A DNA stretch of 64,000 nucleotides from Devosia sp. 2618 (GCF_040546815.1 NZ_JBEPOO010000001.1:2976001-3040000), one strand, 5' to 3'; shown: positions 9,562-19,354, counted from the stretch's first letter. Made by a program: numbers and translations. The notes: generated by a model not told the origin, from the sequence alone.

Positions 9562-10395
9562 ATGCCTCAGATCAGTGCCGACCGTATCGCCGTCTCAACC
9601 TGGTCGCTGCACCGACTGCTTGGAGCCGTCTATCCGCATGATCTGACGACCAACGAGATCGGTCCGATGACCGAGACGTATGGTGAGGGCGAGGAGTCGC
9701 TGCTCGGGCTGCCTTCAGTGCTGGCCAATCACGGCTATAACAGGCTCGAAATCGTGTCGTTTCACCTGCGCAGCCGTGATCCGGTTTATCTCGGCGAGTT
9801 GCGCGACCAGCTCAAGATCGCCGACGTGAAACTGCAGACGCTGCTGATCGATGCGGGCGACATAACCGACCCCGTGCATGGCCTGCGTGACCAGAAATGG
9901 ATCGCCGGTTGGATCGAAGTGGCCAACGAGCTGGGCGCTGAAAAGGCGCGCGTTATCGCCGGCAAGCAGAAGCCGACCAGCGAAACGCTGGACCGCTCTG
10001 CACGAGCGCTCAACGAGTTGGCGGCCGGAAATGCCGGATCGTCGGTGCGGCTGGTGACCGAGAACTGGTTCGAACTGCTGTCCGAACCTGCCCACGTCCA
10101 CTACTTGCTCGACCGGCTGGAAGGCCGTGTTGGCCTGCTGGGCGATTTCGGCAACTGGAGCGGGCCGGAAAAATACAGCGACCTCAAGTCGATCTTCAGC
10201 CGGGCAGAGCTTTGCCACGCACGGGCGAATTTTGTCGATGGCGATTTGGATGAAGCCGACTACGGCGCTTGTGTAACGCTGGCGGAAGAAGCCGGCTACA
10301 AGGGTCCCTACACGCTGATCTTTGACAATGAAATTCCCAACGAGTGGCACGGCCTTTCGGTCGAGAGGGACTTCATCACCTCGCGCGATCTTTAA
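9562..10395 (+). CDS. Xylose-isomerase-like TIM-barrel protein
   Basis: The 277-residue product has the pattern of the sugar phosphate isomerase/epimerase (AP endonuclease 2-like) superfamily: ISADRIAVSTWSLHRLL at the first strand, RLEIVSFHLR, VRLVTENWFELL with the expected Glu, GLLGDFGNWSG with an Asp, and LIFDNEIP near the end. These acids and a His would bind a divalent metal. It is third in the IclR-lactonase arm, 74 bases after the lactonase, so it may handle an epimer or isomer of the imported sugar. Substrate unknown; no such step is needed in the standard L-fucose route, which makes it worth testing. Confidence 0.72.
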   Translation: MPQISADRIAVSTWSLHRLLGAVYPHDLTTNEIGPMTETYGEGEESLLGLPSVLANHGYNRLEIVSFHLRSRDPVYLGELRDQLKIADVKLQTLLIDAGDITDPVHGLRDQKWIAGWIEVANELGAEKARVIAGKQKPTSETLDRSARALNELAAGNAGSSVRLVTENWFELLSEPAHVHYLLDRLEGRVGLLGDFGNWSGPEKYSDLKSIFSRAELCHARANFVDGDLDEADYGACVTLAEEAGYKGPYTLIFDNEIPNEWHGLSVERDFITSRDL

Positions 10396-10401
10396 GCGCG
10401 A

Positions 10402-11781
10402 TCAGGTCAGCGGCTTGAGATCGGCCAGCAAGGTCGGGATCAATTCGCTGACGGTCGGGTGAATGTGCACCGTGTGCATCATGGTGGTGTAGGGCGTGCC
10501 CGCCACCATCAGTTGCAGCAGGGAATGCACCACTTCATCGCCCCCAATACCCAAAAGGGCGGCGCCGAGGATTTTCTTGGACTCGGCGTCGACCAGAACT
10601 TTCATCAGGCCCTGCGTTTCACCGCGCTCTCTGGCACGAGCGACCTTGGCCATCGACATGACGCCCATCAATGCCCTCTTGCCCGACTTGCGGACTTCGG
10701 TTTCGCTCATCCCGATGCGGCCCAGCGGCGGGTCGATGAACAGTCCATAGACCGGCACGCGTCCGGCTATAGAGCGCTTGCCGCCGTCGATGACATTGTC
10801 AGCCACGATTTCGAAGTCATTGTAGGACGTGTGGGTGAAGGCGCCGCGACCGTTGACGTCGCCCATGGCCCAGATGCCTTTGACCTCGGTGCGGAGGTGA
10901 TCGTCGACCGGGATGTAGCCGCGTTCGTCGGTTTTGATCCCGGCAGCGGCCAGGTTGAGGTCGGCGCTGTTGGGCGTGCGACCCAGCGCCACCAGGAGGT
11001 GCGAGCCTTCCACGGACGCGAGGCGTTCGCCGCGCCGGATCGACAGAAGCACGCCATGCCCGGCCTTGGCCACCGCTTCGATAGTGCTATCGAAAAAGAA
11101 GGTGACGCCTTCGGCTTCGAGAATGGCACGAATGGCGGCCGAGATATCCTCGTCTTCGCGCGAGGCCGGGCGCGGGCCGCGTTCGATGACCGTGACCTTG
11201 GCGCCGAAGCGGGCGTACATCTGCGCAAATTCGAGGCCGATATAGCTGGCGCCGGCAATGATGAGATGGCTCGGCAGCGTATCGACATTCATCATCGAGG
11301 TATTGGTCAGATAGGGCACGCTTTTGAGCCCCGGCCAATCGGGGATCGTGGCCGTTGCGCCGGAATTGATGAAAATCTCGGGCGCGGTCAGGGTGCGTTT
11401 GCCGACTGTCACTTCGGTAGGTGAAATAAAGCTGCCGGTGCCCTTGATGTATTCAAGCGTCTTGAGGCCGCCCAACCAGTCGGTGAGGCTTTTGACGGAA
11501 GCGTTGACGACGCGATCCTTGCGCGCCTTGACCGCCTTCATATCGACGCTGATCTGGCCCTTGATGGTCACACCGAAATCGGCGGCATGGCGGGCGGACC
11601 AGGCGGCGCGGGCACTGGCGACGAGCGTCTTGGTTGGGGTGCAGCCATCGTTGACGCAGGTGCCGCCAATGTGTTGGCGCTCGATGACGGCGACCTTGCG
11701 CCCGGCTTCGGCCAGACGGGCCGCAAGAAAGGGGCCGGATTGACCAGCCCCTATGACAATTGCATCGAATTTCTCTGACAT
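10402..11781 (-). CDS. FAD-dependent pyridine nucleotide-disulfide oxidoreductase
   Basis: A 459-residue flavoprotein of the dihydrolipoamide dehydrogenase/glutathione reductase group. It has the FAD-binding VIGAGQSGP, the redox pair in GTCVNDGCTPTKT, an NAD(P)-binding GASYIGLEFAQ, IWAMGDVNGRGAFTH, and the C-terminal dimer domain with HIHPTVSEL. That C-terminal histidine pair is what activates the disulfide in this group. It resembles MerA or RclA-like proteins but lacks a MerA heavy-metal domain and the C-terminal vicinal cysteines, so mercury reduction is not supported. ATG 11781 sits behind GGAGGGG. Its stop lies six bases from the convergent TIM-barrel gene. Substrate unknown. Confidence 0.82.
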   Translation of the reverse strand: MSEKFDAIVIGAGQSGPFLAARLAEAGRKVAVIERQHIGGTCVNDGCTPTKTLVASARAAWSARHAADFGVTIKGQISVDMKAVKARKDRVVNASVKSLTDWLGGLKTLEYIKGTGSFISPTEVTVGKRTLTAPEIFINSGATATIPDWPGLKSVPYLTNTSMMNVDTLPSHLIIAGASYIGLEFAQMYARFGAKVTVIERGPRPASREDEDISAAIRAILEAEGVTFFFDSTIEAVAKAGHGVLLSIRRGERLASVEGSHLLVALGRTPNSADLNLAAAGIKTDERGYIPVDDHLRTEVKGIWAMGDVNGRGAFTHTSYNDFEIVADNVIDGGKRSIAGRVPVYGLFIDPPLGRIGMSETEVRKSGKRALMGVMSMAKVARARERGETQGLMKVLVDAESKKILGAALLGIGGDEVVHSLLQLMVAGTPYTTMMHTVHIHPTVSELIPTLLADLKPLT

Positions 11782-11963
11782 GGCACCCCTCCAAATCCAT
11801 GCAAGCTTACGGCGATGCCAAATCGCGCGCCAGAGGATTTGAGGGGCGTGCATCACCGCAATCCGTCTAAGACGACTGGTGTTGAGCGGCTACGTTATTG
11901 CGGGCGATTGACACGCTGGCGCTCGAGGCTATGGTCCGCTCGAATTCATCCAAGGAAACAGCC

Positions 11964-12806
11964 ATGTCTCACGCCGATCTCGCCAAGACCATTGATGCCG
12001 CCTTCGAGGCGCGTTCCGAGATCCGTTTTGACACCAAAGGGGAAGTGCGTGATGCCGTGGAAACGGCGCTGCGTCTGCTCGATACCGGCGCAGCCCGCGT
12101 GGCCGAAAAGGTTGACGGCGCGTGGCAGGTCAATCAGTGGCTGAAGAAAGCCGTGCTGTTGAACTTCCGCCTCAACGACAACAAGCTGATCGAAGGCGCA
12201 CCCGGTGGCTCGCACTATTGGGACAAGGTCGACACCAAGTTTGAAGGCTGGGGCGAGAGCGAATTCCGCGCCGCTGGCTTCCGCGCCGTTCCCGGCGCCG
12301 TGGTGCGCAGCCCGGCCTATATCGCCAAGAACGTCATTTTGATGCCAAGCTTTGTCAATGTCGGCGCCTATGTCGATGAAGGCACGATGGTCGACACCTG
12401 GGTCACCGTCGGCTCCTGCGCACAGATCGGCAAGAACGTGCATATCTCGGGCGGCGTCGGCATTGGCGGCGTGCTGGAGCCACTGCAGGCCGGTCCCGTC
12501 ATCATCGAGGACAACTGCTTCATCGGCGCGCGTTCGGAAGTTGTCGAAGGCGTTGTCGTCGGCGAAGGCGCCGTGATTTCGATGGGCGTGTTCATCGGCG
12601 CATCGACCAAGATCGTCGACCGCAGCACTGGCGAAATCCACATTGGCAAGGTGCCACCCTACTCTGTGGTCGTCTCGGGCTCGCTGCCCGGCAAGCCGCT
12701 GCCAGATGGCACGCCCGGCCCCAACCTTTACTGCGCCGTGATCGTCAAGACCGTGGACGCACAGACCCGTTCCAAGACCGGCATCAACGACCTGCTGCGC
12801 GACTAA
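11964..12806 (+). CDS. dapD: Tetrahydrodipicolinate N-succinyltransferase
   Basis: Transfers succinyl from succinyl-CoA to tetrahydrodipicolinate in lysine and diaminopimelate synthesis. The 280 residues show the N-terminal helical domain, then hexapeptide repeats of a left-handed beta helix from about residue 105 ([34 protein letters not shown]) and the C-terminal [12 protein letters not shown] tail. Length and sequence are typical. ATG 11964 follows an AAGGAAA-like site. dapE, a later enzyme of the same route, lies downstream on the same strand with one membrane-protein gene between them. Confidence 0.95.
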   Translation: MSHADLAKTIDAAFEARSEIRFDTKGEVRDAVETALRLLDTGAARVAEKVDGAWQVNQWLKKAVLLNFRLNDNKLIEGAPGGSHYWDKVDTKFEGWGESEFRAAGFRAVPGAVVRSPAYIAKNVILMPSFVNVGAYVDEGTMVDTWVTVGSCAQIGKNVHISGGVGIGGVLEPLQAGPVIIEDNCFIGARSEVVEGVVVGEGAVISMGVFIGASTKIVDRSTGEIHIGKVPPYSVVVSGSLPGKPLPDGTPGPNLYCAVIVKTVDAQTRSKTGINDLLRD

Positions 12807-12893
12807 GCCGGACTGGCGGGTTTCTTGCGATTCACCTAAGGTATGGACGCGTTGGATGGGTCCCGACGCGTTCATTTTCCGAGGGGGAAATCC

Positions 12894-13451
12894 ATGGACA
12901 CTCTGAAGGCTCTCTACACCAATTCTGACGGCCGTATTTCGCGCAAGCAATGGTGGCTGGGCACTCTGGGCCTTATCGTCGCCAGCATCGTGCTCAGCGT
13001 CATCCTGTCCTTCGTCGGGCTCAGTGCATTTTCGGGCGCGGCGCAGTTCGATCCCACCGCCAATGCCGAAACAATGGCCGCCTTTGCCAATGCGTCGATC
13101 CGCAATAGCGCCTGGGGCAATCTGGTCATCTTCGCGATCCTCGCCTATCCGGCCTATTGCCTGTCGCTGAAGCGCCGGCATGATCGTGGCAGCGCCGGCA
13201 AGGACGTGCTGATCTATGTGGGGATCACTCTGCTTTCGCTGTTGTTGCAGGTGACAGGACTGACAATGACCTTTGCAACGTTGGAGTCGGGCGTGGTTAT
13301 GCCCCCTCAGTTGGCGTTCTGGTTTGCCCCCGTCGCCTTCGCGCTTGGCATCTTCGCGATCTATCTCTTTGTCGTGCTTGGCTTTTTGCGCGGCACAAAT
13401 GGTACCAATGCATACGGCGCCGATCCGCTCGGCTACGCCGTTGCAGCATGA
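12894..13451 (+). CDS. DUF805-family membrane protein
   Basis: A 185-residue inner-membrane protein with the DUF805 start: a short soluble segment (LYTNSDGRISRKQWWLG) and then four hydrophobic segments. The conserved R-Q-W-W in ISRKQWW and the cytoplasmic SLKRRHDRGSAGKD loop are characteristic. ATG 12894 is chosen because a GAGGGGG site precedes it; an upstream ATG at 12843 lacks one. It lies between dapD and dapE, its stop 16 bases from dapE, so it is probably in that operon. The molecular role of the family is not established. Confidence 0.82.
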   Translation: MDTLKALYTNSDGRISRKQWWLGTLGLIVASIVLSVILSFVGLSAFSGAAQFDPTANAETMAAFANASIRNSAWGNLVIFAILAYPAYCLSLKRRHDRGSAGKDVLIYVGITLLSLLLQVTGLTMTFATLESGVVMPPQLAFWFAPVAFALGIFAIYLFVVLGFLRGTNGTNAYGADPLGYAVAA

Positions 13452-13467
13452 ATGAACAAGGACGGGA

Positions 13468-14634
13468 TTGCCTGTGACTGTTGAACGACCGGACGATCCC
13501 GTCCGCCTACTCAAGCGCCTGATCGCCTGCCCCTCGGTGACGCCCGAGGAGGCAGGAGCCCTCGATGTGCTCGATGAAGCGCTCAGCGCTATCGGCTTTG
13601 CGGTGACGCGGCTGCGCTTTGAGGGCGATGGGTCCTATCCGGTCGACAACCTCTTTGCCATTCGCGGCGCAGGCGGACGGCGGTTGCTGTTTGCCGGCCA
13701 TACCGACGTGGTGCCACCGGGTGATCACGCCCTCTGGACTTCGGACCCGTTCGAGCCGCGCGAGGCCGATGGCACGCTCTATGGGCGCGGCGCGGCCGAC
13801 ATGAAGTCCGGCATTGCAGCATTCGTTGCGGCGGCCGCTGCCGTTCCGGCCGATGCCGGCACCGTCATGCTGGCCATCACCAATGACGAAGAAGCCGACG
13901 CCATCAATGGCACCGACAAGCTGATGGTCTGGGCCGAGGCGCAGCAGCATCGGTTCGACTTTGCCATCGTCGGCGAGCCAAGTTCGTCGGCGCTGTTGGG
14001 TGACAGCATCAAGATCGGGCGGCGCGGCTCGCTGTCGGGCACCATTACGGTGACCGGCACGCAGGGGCATGTCGCCTATCCAGAGCGGGCCAATAATCCC
14101 CTGCCCGTGCTGGCCCGGATCGTGACCGCGCTCGATACCAAGATCGACGATGGCACCGAGCATTTTCCGGCGACAAATCTGGAAGTGACGTCGATCGACG
14201 TGGGCAATGCCGTATCCAACGTCATCCCCTCGGCCGGCACCATTCGCTTCAACGTCCGCTACAACGATCTCTGGACGCCCGAGACGCTGGCTGACTGGGT
14301 GCGCGGCCGCATCGCAACGGTCGATGCTGCGGGCGCCTCAGTGGCGTTCGCCGTTGCCGGCAAGCCATCGCGGTCGTTCCTGTCGCCGCTGAGCGGCGAT
14401 GTGGACACGCTGACCGATGCCATTGCCGAGGTTGCAGGGCACCGCCCAGCGCTATCGACCGGCGGCGGCACCTCCGATGCCCGCTTTATCGCGCAATACG
14501 GCCCGGTGGTCGAATGTGGCCTTGTGGGCCCATCCATGCACAAGGCGGACGAGCATATCGCCATCTCGGACCTCACTGGGCTGACCGAGATCTATCGCAG
14601 CTTTATGGTCCGCTTTTTTGGAGCGACGGCATGA
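13468..14634 (+). CDS. dapE: Succinyl-diaminopimelate desuccinylase
   Basis: Removes succinate from N-succinyl-LL-diaminopimelate using two zinc ions in the lysine and peptidoglycan precursor pathway. The 388-residue protein has the M20 ligands: GHTDVVP, the bridging Asp in GRGAADMK, the general base and ligand pair in TNDEEADAI, the Asp/Glu in VGEPSS and the C-terminal HKADE. The dimerisation lid is in the middle (GQGHVAYP-like GTQGHVAYP). The start is taken as TTG 13468 behind AAGGA; GTG 13474 is almost as good. Its stop overlaps the next ATG (ATGA). Confidence 0.93.
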   Translation: MPVTVERPDDPVRLLKRLIACPSVTPEEAGALDVLDEALSAIGFAVTRLRFEGDGSYPVDNLFAIRGAGGRRLLFAGHTDVVPPGDHALWTSDPFEPREADGTLYGRGAADMKSGIAAFVAAAAAVPADAGTVMLAITNDEEADAINGTDKLMVWAEAQQHRFDFAIVGEPSSSALLGDSIKIGRRGSLSGTITVTGTQGHVAYPERANNPLPVLARIVTALDTKIDDGTEHFPATNLEVTSIDVGNAVSNVIPSAGTIRFNVRYNDLWTPETLADWVRGRIATVDAAGASVAFAVAGKPSRSFLSPLSGDVDTLTDAIAEVAGHRPALSTGGGTSDARFIAQYGPVVECGLVGPSMHKADEHIAISDLTGLTEIYRSFMVRFFGATA

Positions 14635-15176
14635 AGCTCTGGGGCGCGCTGAGCAATGCGGTGATCGGCTGGGTGATGATCCTGCGCGGCGACGACAGCT
14701 GGCGAGAGCATTTCAAACTGACATGGCCGGGGCTGGCGACCAGCCTTGTCATCTTCCTGTTCGCTGCGTTTCTCGCGATAGCCTTGGCTTCGTCCTATCA
14801 GGGCATGCCGGGCGGGTTGGCGATCATCGACGCGCTGCTGGCCCAGAGCATCTGGATCATCGCCGTCATCATCGGCATGCGCGTCACTGCCGCGATCTTA
14901 AAGACCAAGATCCGCAATCTCGATGTGCTGATTCCGGCCATTTATCTGCTGGTTGGATATCTGGCTGTCGGGTCGCTGCTCAACATGGCATTTCCCATCG
15001 TTGTGTTACTACTGACGATTGCCCTGCTCTATCCGATGGTCCAGCTTGGCCGCATGGCAGCGAGTTGGCCGCTGCCCAATGCCATCGGTTTCGCGGTTTT
15101 GACCGTGGTACTGCTTGTCGGATTGCCCCAGGCACTCTACATCGTGACCAACGCTTCCGCCCTGCCGCCCACCTGA
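14631..15176 (+). CDS. Integral membrane protein of unknown function
   Basis: The 181-residue product has about five hydrophobic segments (near residues 35-57, 67-88, 100-120, 122-145 and 152-174) and almost no polar domain. It is translationally coupled to dapE by an ATGA overlap. Its start (WREHFKLTWPGL before the first membrane helix) and size recall the protein encoded next, so the two may be distant paralogues and form a heteromer. I recognise no family. Likely inner membrane; role unknown. Confidence 0.72.
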   Translation: MKLWGALSNAVIGWVMILRGDDSWREHFKLTWPGLATSLVIFLFAAFLAIALASSYQGMPGGLAIIDALLAQSIWIIAVIIGMRVTAAILKTKIRNLDVLIPAIYLLVGYLAVGSLLNMAFPIVVLLLTIALLYPMVQLGRMAASWPLPNAIGFAVLTVVLLVGLPQALYIVTNASALPPT

Positions 15177-15194
15177 CCATCGAGACAAAAGCCC

Positions 15195-15761
15195 TTGGCC
15201 AAATCTACCGCGACATTCTTCGATGAACTGATGGCGGCCACTCGTGGCTGTATTGCTCTTCTGGTGGGGAACCGTCAGGCGCCATCCTATTTCGATTTCA
15301 GCCAGCGCGGCCTGATCGGCAGCCTGATCGCGACGGTGATTGCCGTTGGTCTCGCCGGTTTTGGGCCCTTGCTGGCCGGCGTTCCGCTGCCTCCCGGCTC
15401 TGCGACGCAGTCGATAATCGTCAATGGCGTGCTGTTTGTGGCGCAGGCCGCGACCGCTTATCTGGCGTTGCGCCAGATGGGACGGCATGACGGGTTTATC
15501 CCCTATCTGGTGGCGTCCAACTGGGTCACGCTGGCCTCGGCGGTACTGCTGACCCTCTCGACATTCCTCGGGCCGCTGGGCATTCTGATCCTGGTGCTGG
15601 TGGTTATTCTGGCGCTGGCGACCTTCGTCAATATCGGCCGCTTCATCGTGACGCTGACGCCGCTACAGATCGGCATTCTGTTCGTGTCGCAGGCCGTGGG
15701 CGTGTTCTTTGCGCTGGCTATCGTTGCCGTGCTGATCGGACCGCCGGTTCCGGCGGTCTAG
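15195..15761 (+). CDS. Integral membrane protein, possible paralogue of the preceding one
   Basis: A 188-residue protein with about five membrane segments after a soluble start ([11 protein letters not shown]). The start is TTG 15195; no ATG gives a better N-terminus until 15231, which would remove 12 residues. It begins 18 bases after the preceding membrane gene and its stop overlaps the convergent truA stop by four bases. The similar order of a short amphipathic stretch, an aromatic-basic turn and hydrophobic helices suggests shared ancestry with its neighbour. Function unknown. Confidence 0.68.
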   Translation: MAKSTATFFDELMAATRGCIALLVGNRQAPSYFDFSQRGLIGSLIATVIAVGLAGFGPLLAGVPLPPGSATQSIIVNGVLFVAQAATAYLALRQMGRHDGFIPYLVASNWVTLASAVLLTLSTFLGPLGILILVLVVILALATFVNIGRFIVTLTPLQIGILFVSQAVGVFFALAIVAVLIGPPVPAV

Positions 15762-16495
15762 TAGTCGACCCGCGTCAGATAAAGCCCCGATGACGGCGCC
15801 ATGGCGCCGCAACGGCGGCGATCCCTGGCGTCGAGCGCAGCCCGGAAATCGGCGGGCCGCCACTTGCCCTCACCCACCATTTTGAGCGAGCCCACCATCG
15901 AACGCACCTGATGATGTAGGAAGCTGCGGGCGCTGGCGGTGATGACGATGTGTTCCAGCTCGCGCCGCACGGCGAAAGCATCGAGCGTGCGGATCGGTGA
16001 GTTGGCCTGACATTCCGACGAGCGAAACGTCGTGAAATCGTGCGAGCCGAGGATCAGCCCGGCGGCATGATCCATCGCGTCGGCGTCAAGCGGCATGGGC
16101 AGGTGCCAGACATGATTGCGCTCGATGACTGGAGGGGCGCGGCGATTAAGGACGCGATACTCGTAATGGCGCGCCTTGGCCGAAAAGCGAGCCTCGAAGC
16201 TTTCGTCGACCGCCTCGGCCAAAATGACGGCAACCGGATCGGGACGCAGGTGATAGTTCAGCGCTTCCCGGATGCGGAACGGGTCCCAGGCTTTCGAGAG
16301 ATCAAAATGTGCCACCTGCCCCAGACCATGCACGCCCGCGTCGGTGCGGCCGGCTGCCTGGGTGTTCACCCGCTCGCCGGACATGGCAAAGATCGCCTCT
16401 TCGAGCGCCTGCTGCACGCTGGGCCGCTCGGTCTGGCGCTGCCAGCCTGAGAAAGGCGTACCGTCATATTCGATGGTGAGTTTGTAGCGGTGCAT
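15758..16495 (-). CDS. truA: tRNA pseudouridine(38-40) synthase TruA
   Basis: Converts uridines 38, 39 and 40 of the tRNA anticodon arm to pseudouridine. The 245 residues begin with the typical [18 protein letters not shown] and carry the catalytic Asp in [14 protein letters not shown]; the C-terminal [14 protein letters not shown] is also typical. It follows fmt immediately (start codon next to the fmt stop), giving def-fmt-truA on the minus strand as in many alphaproteobacteria. Confidence 0.96.
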   Translation of the reverse strand: MHRYKLTIEYDGTPFSGWQRQTERPSVQQALEEAIFAMSGERVNTQAAGRTDAGVHGLGQVAHFDLSKAWDPFRIREALNYHLRPDPVAVILAEAVDESFEARFSAKARHYEYRVLNRRAPPVIERNHVWHLPMPLDADAMDHAAGLILGSHDFTTFRSSECQANSPIRTLDAFAVRRELEHIVITASARSFLHHQVRSMVGSLKMVGEGKWRPADFRAALDARDRRRCGAMAPSSGLYLTRVDY

Positions 16496-17416
16496 TTAAC
16501 GGACTGTCGGCGGCAGGGCCCCGGCTCCGCGCAGGAACGTCGCGGCATCCATGGCGCCCTTGCCTTCGCGCTGCACCTGGGTGAGGCGGACGGAGCCGGT
16601 GCCGCAGGCGATGGTGAGATTATCGAGCAGCGTGCCGGGAGCGCCGTTGCCCTGACCGATGGTTGAGCGCAGCGCCTTGACGCGCACAGGCTTGCCGCCG
16701 AGGTCAAGCTCGAACCACGCGCCGGGAAATGGTGAAAGGCCACGAATGTGGTTGTGCACCTCAGCCGCGGGCAGCGACCAGTCGATACGCGCTTCGGCCT
16801 TTTCGATCTTCTTGGCGTAGAGCGCGCCCTCGTCGGGCTGCGGTTTGAAATCGAGGCTGCCGCGTTCAAGGGCCGCCAGTGCCCGGCCCATCAAATCGGC
16901 ACCAACGCGCATCATAGTATCGTGCAATTCACCGGCGGTGGTATCGGGGCCAAGCGGGATAACTTCGCCAACGGCGACCGGGCCGGTATCGAGCCCTTCA
17001 TCCATCTGCATGACCATGACGCCCGTCTGGCTATCGCCGGCCATGACGGCGCGCTGGATGGGCGCCGCGCCGCGCCAGCGTGGCAGGAGCGAACCATGCA
17101 GGTTCAGGCAACCATATTCGGGCGCATCGAGCACCGGCTTGGGCAGCAACAGACCATAGGCGACGACGATGGCGACTTCGGCCTGATGGCTGGCAAAGAT
17201 GATCTGCTCGGCCTCGCCCTTGAGCGAACGCGGGGTATAAACCGGAATGCCAAAGCCTTCAGCGGCCAGATGTACCGGCGATTTGCGCTCTTCCTGTCCA
17301 CGACCGGCTGGTTTTGGCGCGCGGGTATAAACCGCGACGACCTCATGGCCGGAGGAAACGATCTCGGTCAGCGTTGGAACGGAAAAATCCGGCGTGCCCA
17401 TGAAAACGACGCGCAT
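16496..17416 (-). CDS. fmt: Methionyl-tRNA formyltransferase
   Basis: Formylates initiator Met-tRNA using 10-formyltetrahydrofolate. The 306-residue protein starts [11 protein letters not shown], and the active-site triad region is seen as [15 protein letters not shown] with the Asp in DTGPVAVGE. The C-terminal tRNA-binding domain (about 205-300) includes LSPFPGAWF. It lies between def and truA on the same strand; a 146-base gap with a palindromic repeat separates it from def. Confidence 0.96.
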   Translation of the reverse strand: MRVVFMGTPDFSVPTLTEIVSSGHEVVAVYTRAPKPAGRGQEERKSPVHLAAEGFGIPVYTPRSLKGEAEQIIFASHQAEVAIVVAYGLLLPKPVLDAPEYGCLNLHGSLLPRWRGAAPIQRAVMAGDSQTGVMVMQMDEGLDTGPVAVGEVIPLGPDTTAGELHDTMMRVGADLMGRALAALERGSLDFKPQPDEGALYAKKIEKAEARIDWSLPAAEVHNHIRGLSPFPGAWFELDLGGKPVRVKALRSTIGQGNGAPGTLLDNLTIACGTGSVRLTQVQREGKGAMDAATFLRGAGALPPTVR

Positions 17417-17436
17417 ATGTTGGGCTTTCTCTTGTT

Positions 17437-17552
17437 CCTCTCCCCATCGGGGAGAGGGTGGATCGCCCGGAGGGCGAGACGGATGAGGGGGACTATTTCA
17501 CCCCTCACCCTCATCCGGCGCTGCGCGCCACCTTCTCCCCAATGGGGAGAAG
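17437..17552. repeat. Paired REP-like palindromic element between def and fmt
   Basis: Two units lie head to head. The left has a perfect 9-base hairpin (arms 17437-17445 and 17449-17457), then CGCCCGGAGGGCG, then GGATGAGGG. The right carries the same parts inverted, ending in a TTCTCCCC/GGGGAGAA hairpin at about 17533-17551. The unit type recurs at 52284 and 54673. It resembles rhizobial intergenic mosaic elements. Confidence 0.75.
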
Positions 17553-17562
17553 AACAGGTGCG

Positions 17563-18078
17563 TTAACCAGCGGCGCGCTTGGCTTGTTTGTCGAACTTCT
17601 TGATGACGCGGTCGCGCTTGAGGCGGCTGAGATAGTCGATATAGAGCACGCCATCGAGGTGATCGAGTTCGTGCTGGATGCAGACGGCGAGCTTGCCTTC
17701 GGCTTCCTTGACGACTTCGTTGCCATCGAGATCGGTGTATTTCACCGTAACCTCATTGGGCCGCTCGACTTCGTAATAGAGCTCGGGGATCGACAGGCAC
17801 CCTTCTTCGGTGACCTGCATCTGTTCGCCAAAATGTGTGATTTCGGGATTGATCAGCACCATTGGCTCAGGCGTTTCGCCTTCGGCAGCAAGGTCCATGA
17901 CGACGATGCGCTTCATTACGCCGATCTGTGGCGCGGCAAGGCCGATGCCGGGCGCGTCATACATTGTGTCGAGCATGTCCTTGGCCAGCGTCTTGATTTC
18001 GTCGTCGACCTCGATGATCGGATCGGCAACAGCGCGCAAGCGGGCATCGGGAATGACGAGAATGGGGCGTACAGCCAT
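17563..18078 (-). CDS. def: Peptide deformylase
   Basis: Removes the formyl group from nascent proteins. The 171-residue protein has all three motifs: GIGLAAPQIG (motif 1), EGCLSIP (motif 2, metal Cys) and HELDHLDG (motif 3, metal His residues and catalytic Glu). Length is normal for a type I enzyme with a slightly extended basic C-terminus (KRDRVIKKFDKQAKRAAG). First of def-fmt-truA and divergent from rmuC. Confidence 0.96.
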   Translation of the reverse strand: MAVRPILVIPDARLRAVADPIIEVDDEIKTLAKDMLDTMYDAPGIGLAAPQIGVMKRIVVMDLAAEGETPEPMVLINPEITHFGEQMQVTEEGCLSIPELYYEVERPNEVTVKYTDLDGNEVVKEAEGKLAVCIQHELDHLDGVLYIDYLSRLKRDRVIKKFDKQAKRAAG

Positions 18079-18199
18079 GGCAAAGGTCCGGCAGAAAGGG
18101 AGTTGCCTCTCGATATGGTATTTGACGCGCCGCGGTCAACTCTTGCTGGGTATAAATGGGAACATTCCGCGAACACCCGAATCGGCGTAACAAGGAGGC

Positions 18200-19345
18200 A
18201 TGGACAATGTGCTCTTTATCCTCGGCGACGCTTCGATAACCCTGGCGACCGCCATTGCGGGCGGACTGGCGCTGGTCGGCGTGCTGCTGGTGGTGATGCT
18301 GGTGGCGCAGGCCCGCACCGGGCGCGAACGGGCTGACGAAGCCCATGAAGCGCTGGTACGTTCGGCCGAGATGGAGCGTCATCTCGCGGGCATGATGCAG
18401 GTGCAGTCGGAAATGACCGGCCGCATGCAGACGATGTCGGAGATTTTCGGCTCGCGAACGTCTGATCTGGCGCGGCTGGTCAATGAGCGGCTTGATTCGA
18501 CCAGCCAGCGTGTCGGGCAGGCTCTGCAGGAAACGCGTGCCAAGACCGACGAGGGGCTCAACAAGCTGCATGAGCGGCTGGCGGTGATCGACCGGGCGCA
18601 ATCGACCATGACCTCGCTGTCGGGCGAGATCGTGTCGCTGCAGTCGATCCTATCCAACAAGCAGACGCGCGGGGCGTTTGGGCAGGGGCGGATGGAGGCG
18701 ATCATTGCCGATGGGCTGGCGCCGAACGGCTATTCGTTCCAGTCGATGCTATCGAACGGCTATCGCCCGGACTGCCTGATCATGATGCCCAATGAGGCGC
18801 CGACGTTGGTGATCGACGCGAAATTTCCGCTCGAAAGCTGGCAGCGGATCAGCGCGGCGAGCAATCCCGATGAGTTGCGGCAGGCGCAGGCGGGCTTTCG
18901 CTCTGATGTGGGCGTGCATGTCAAAGCCATCTCGGACAAGTACCTGATCCCCGGCGAAACGCAGGACACGGCCTTTATGTTCGTGCCCTCGGAATCGATC
19001 TTTGCCGACCTGCACGAGCATTTCGAAGACGTCGTGCAAAAGGCATCGCGGGCGCGGGTGGTGATCGTGTCGCCCGCGCTGCTCATGCTGTCGATCCAGG
19101 TCATTCAGGCTCTGCTGCGCGATGTGCGGATGCGTGAACAGGCCCACTTGATCCAAAAGGAAGTCCGCGAACTGCTCGCCGATATTACACGGCTGGATGA
19201 TCGCGTGAATAAGTTACAGACCCACTTCACCCAGGCCAGTGCCGACATCGGCAATATCCTCACCTCGACCGGCAAGATCGCGCGGCGCGGCGAGCGGATC
19301 GACGCGATGGATTTCGAGGAGCCGCAGCGGCTGGCCGGGGAATGA
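18200..19345 (+). CDS. rmuC: DNA recombination protein RmuC
   Basis: A membrane-anchored nuclease-like protein that limits certain rearrangements in E. coli. The 381 residues comprise an N-terminal membrane helix (about 10-38), a long coiled coil (40-140) and the RmuC domain (about 150-340) with VIDAKFPLESW, FMFVPSESIFADL and VIVSPALLMLSIQVIQALLR. The start is uncertain: ATG 18200 has AAGGAGG only one base away, whereas an in-frame GTG at 18209 would have it at ten bases. Convergent with the RTX gene, nine bases apart. Confidence 0.92.
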   Translation: MDNVLFILGDASITLATAIAGGLALVGVLLVVMLVAQARTGRERADEAHEALVRSAEMERHLAGMMQVQSEMTGRMQTMSEIFGSRTSDLARLVNERLDSTSQRVGQALQETRAKTDEGLNKLHERLAVIDRAQSTMTSLSGEIVSLQSILSNKQTRGAFGQGRMEAIIADGLAPNGYSFQSMLSNGYRPDCLIMMPNEAPTLVIDAKFPLESWQRISAASNPDELRQAQAGFRSDVGVHVKAISDKYLIPGETQDTAFMFVPSESIFADLHEHFEDVVQKASRARVVIVSPALLMLSIQVIQALLRDVRMREQAHLIQKEVRELLADITRLDDRVNKLQTHFTQASADIGNILTSTGKIARRGERIDAMDFEEPQRLAGE

Positions 19346-19354
19346 GCTTTTCCT

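Noticed and set aside
10402-11781. Mercuric reductase
   Set aside because: The redox motif fits the wider family, but the N-terminal metal domain and C-terminal vicinal cysteines are missing, and no other mer genes are present.
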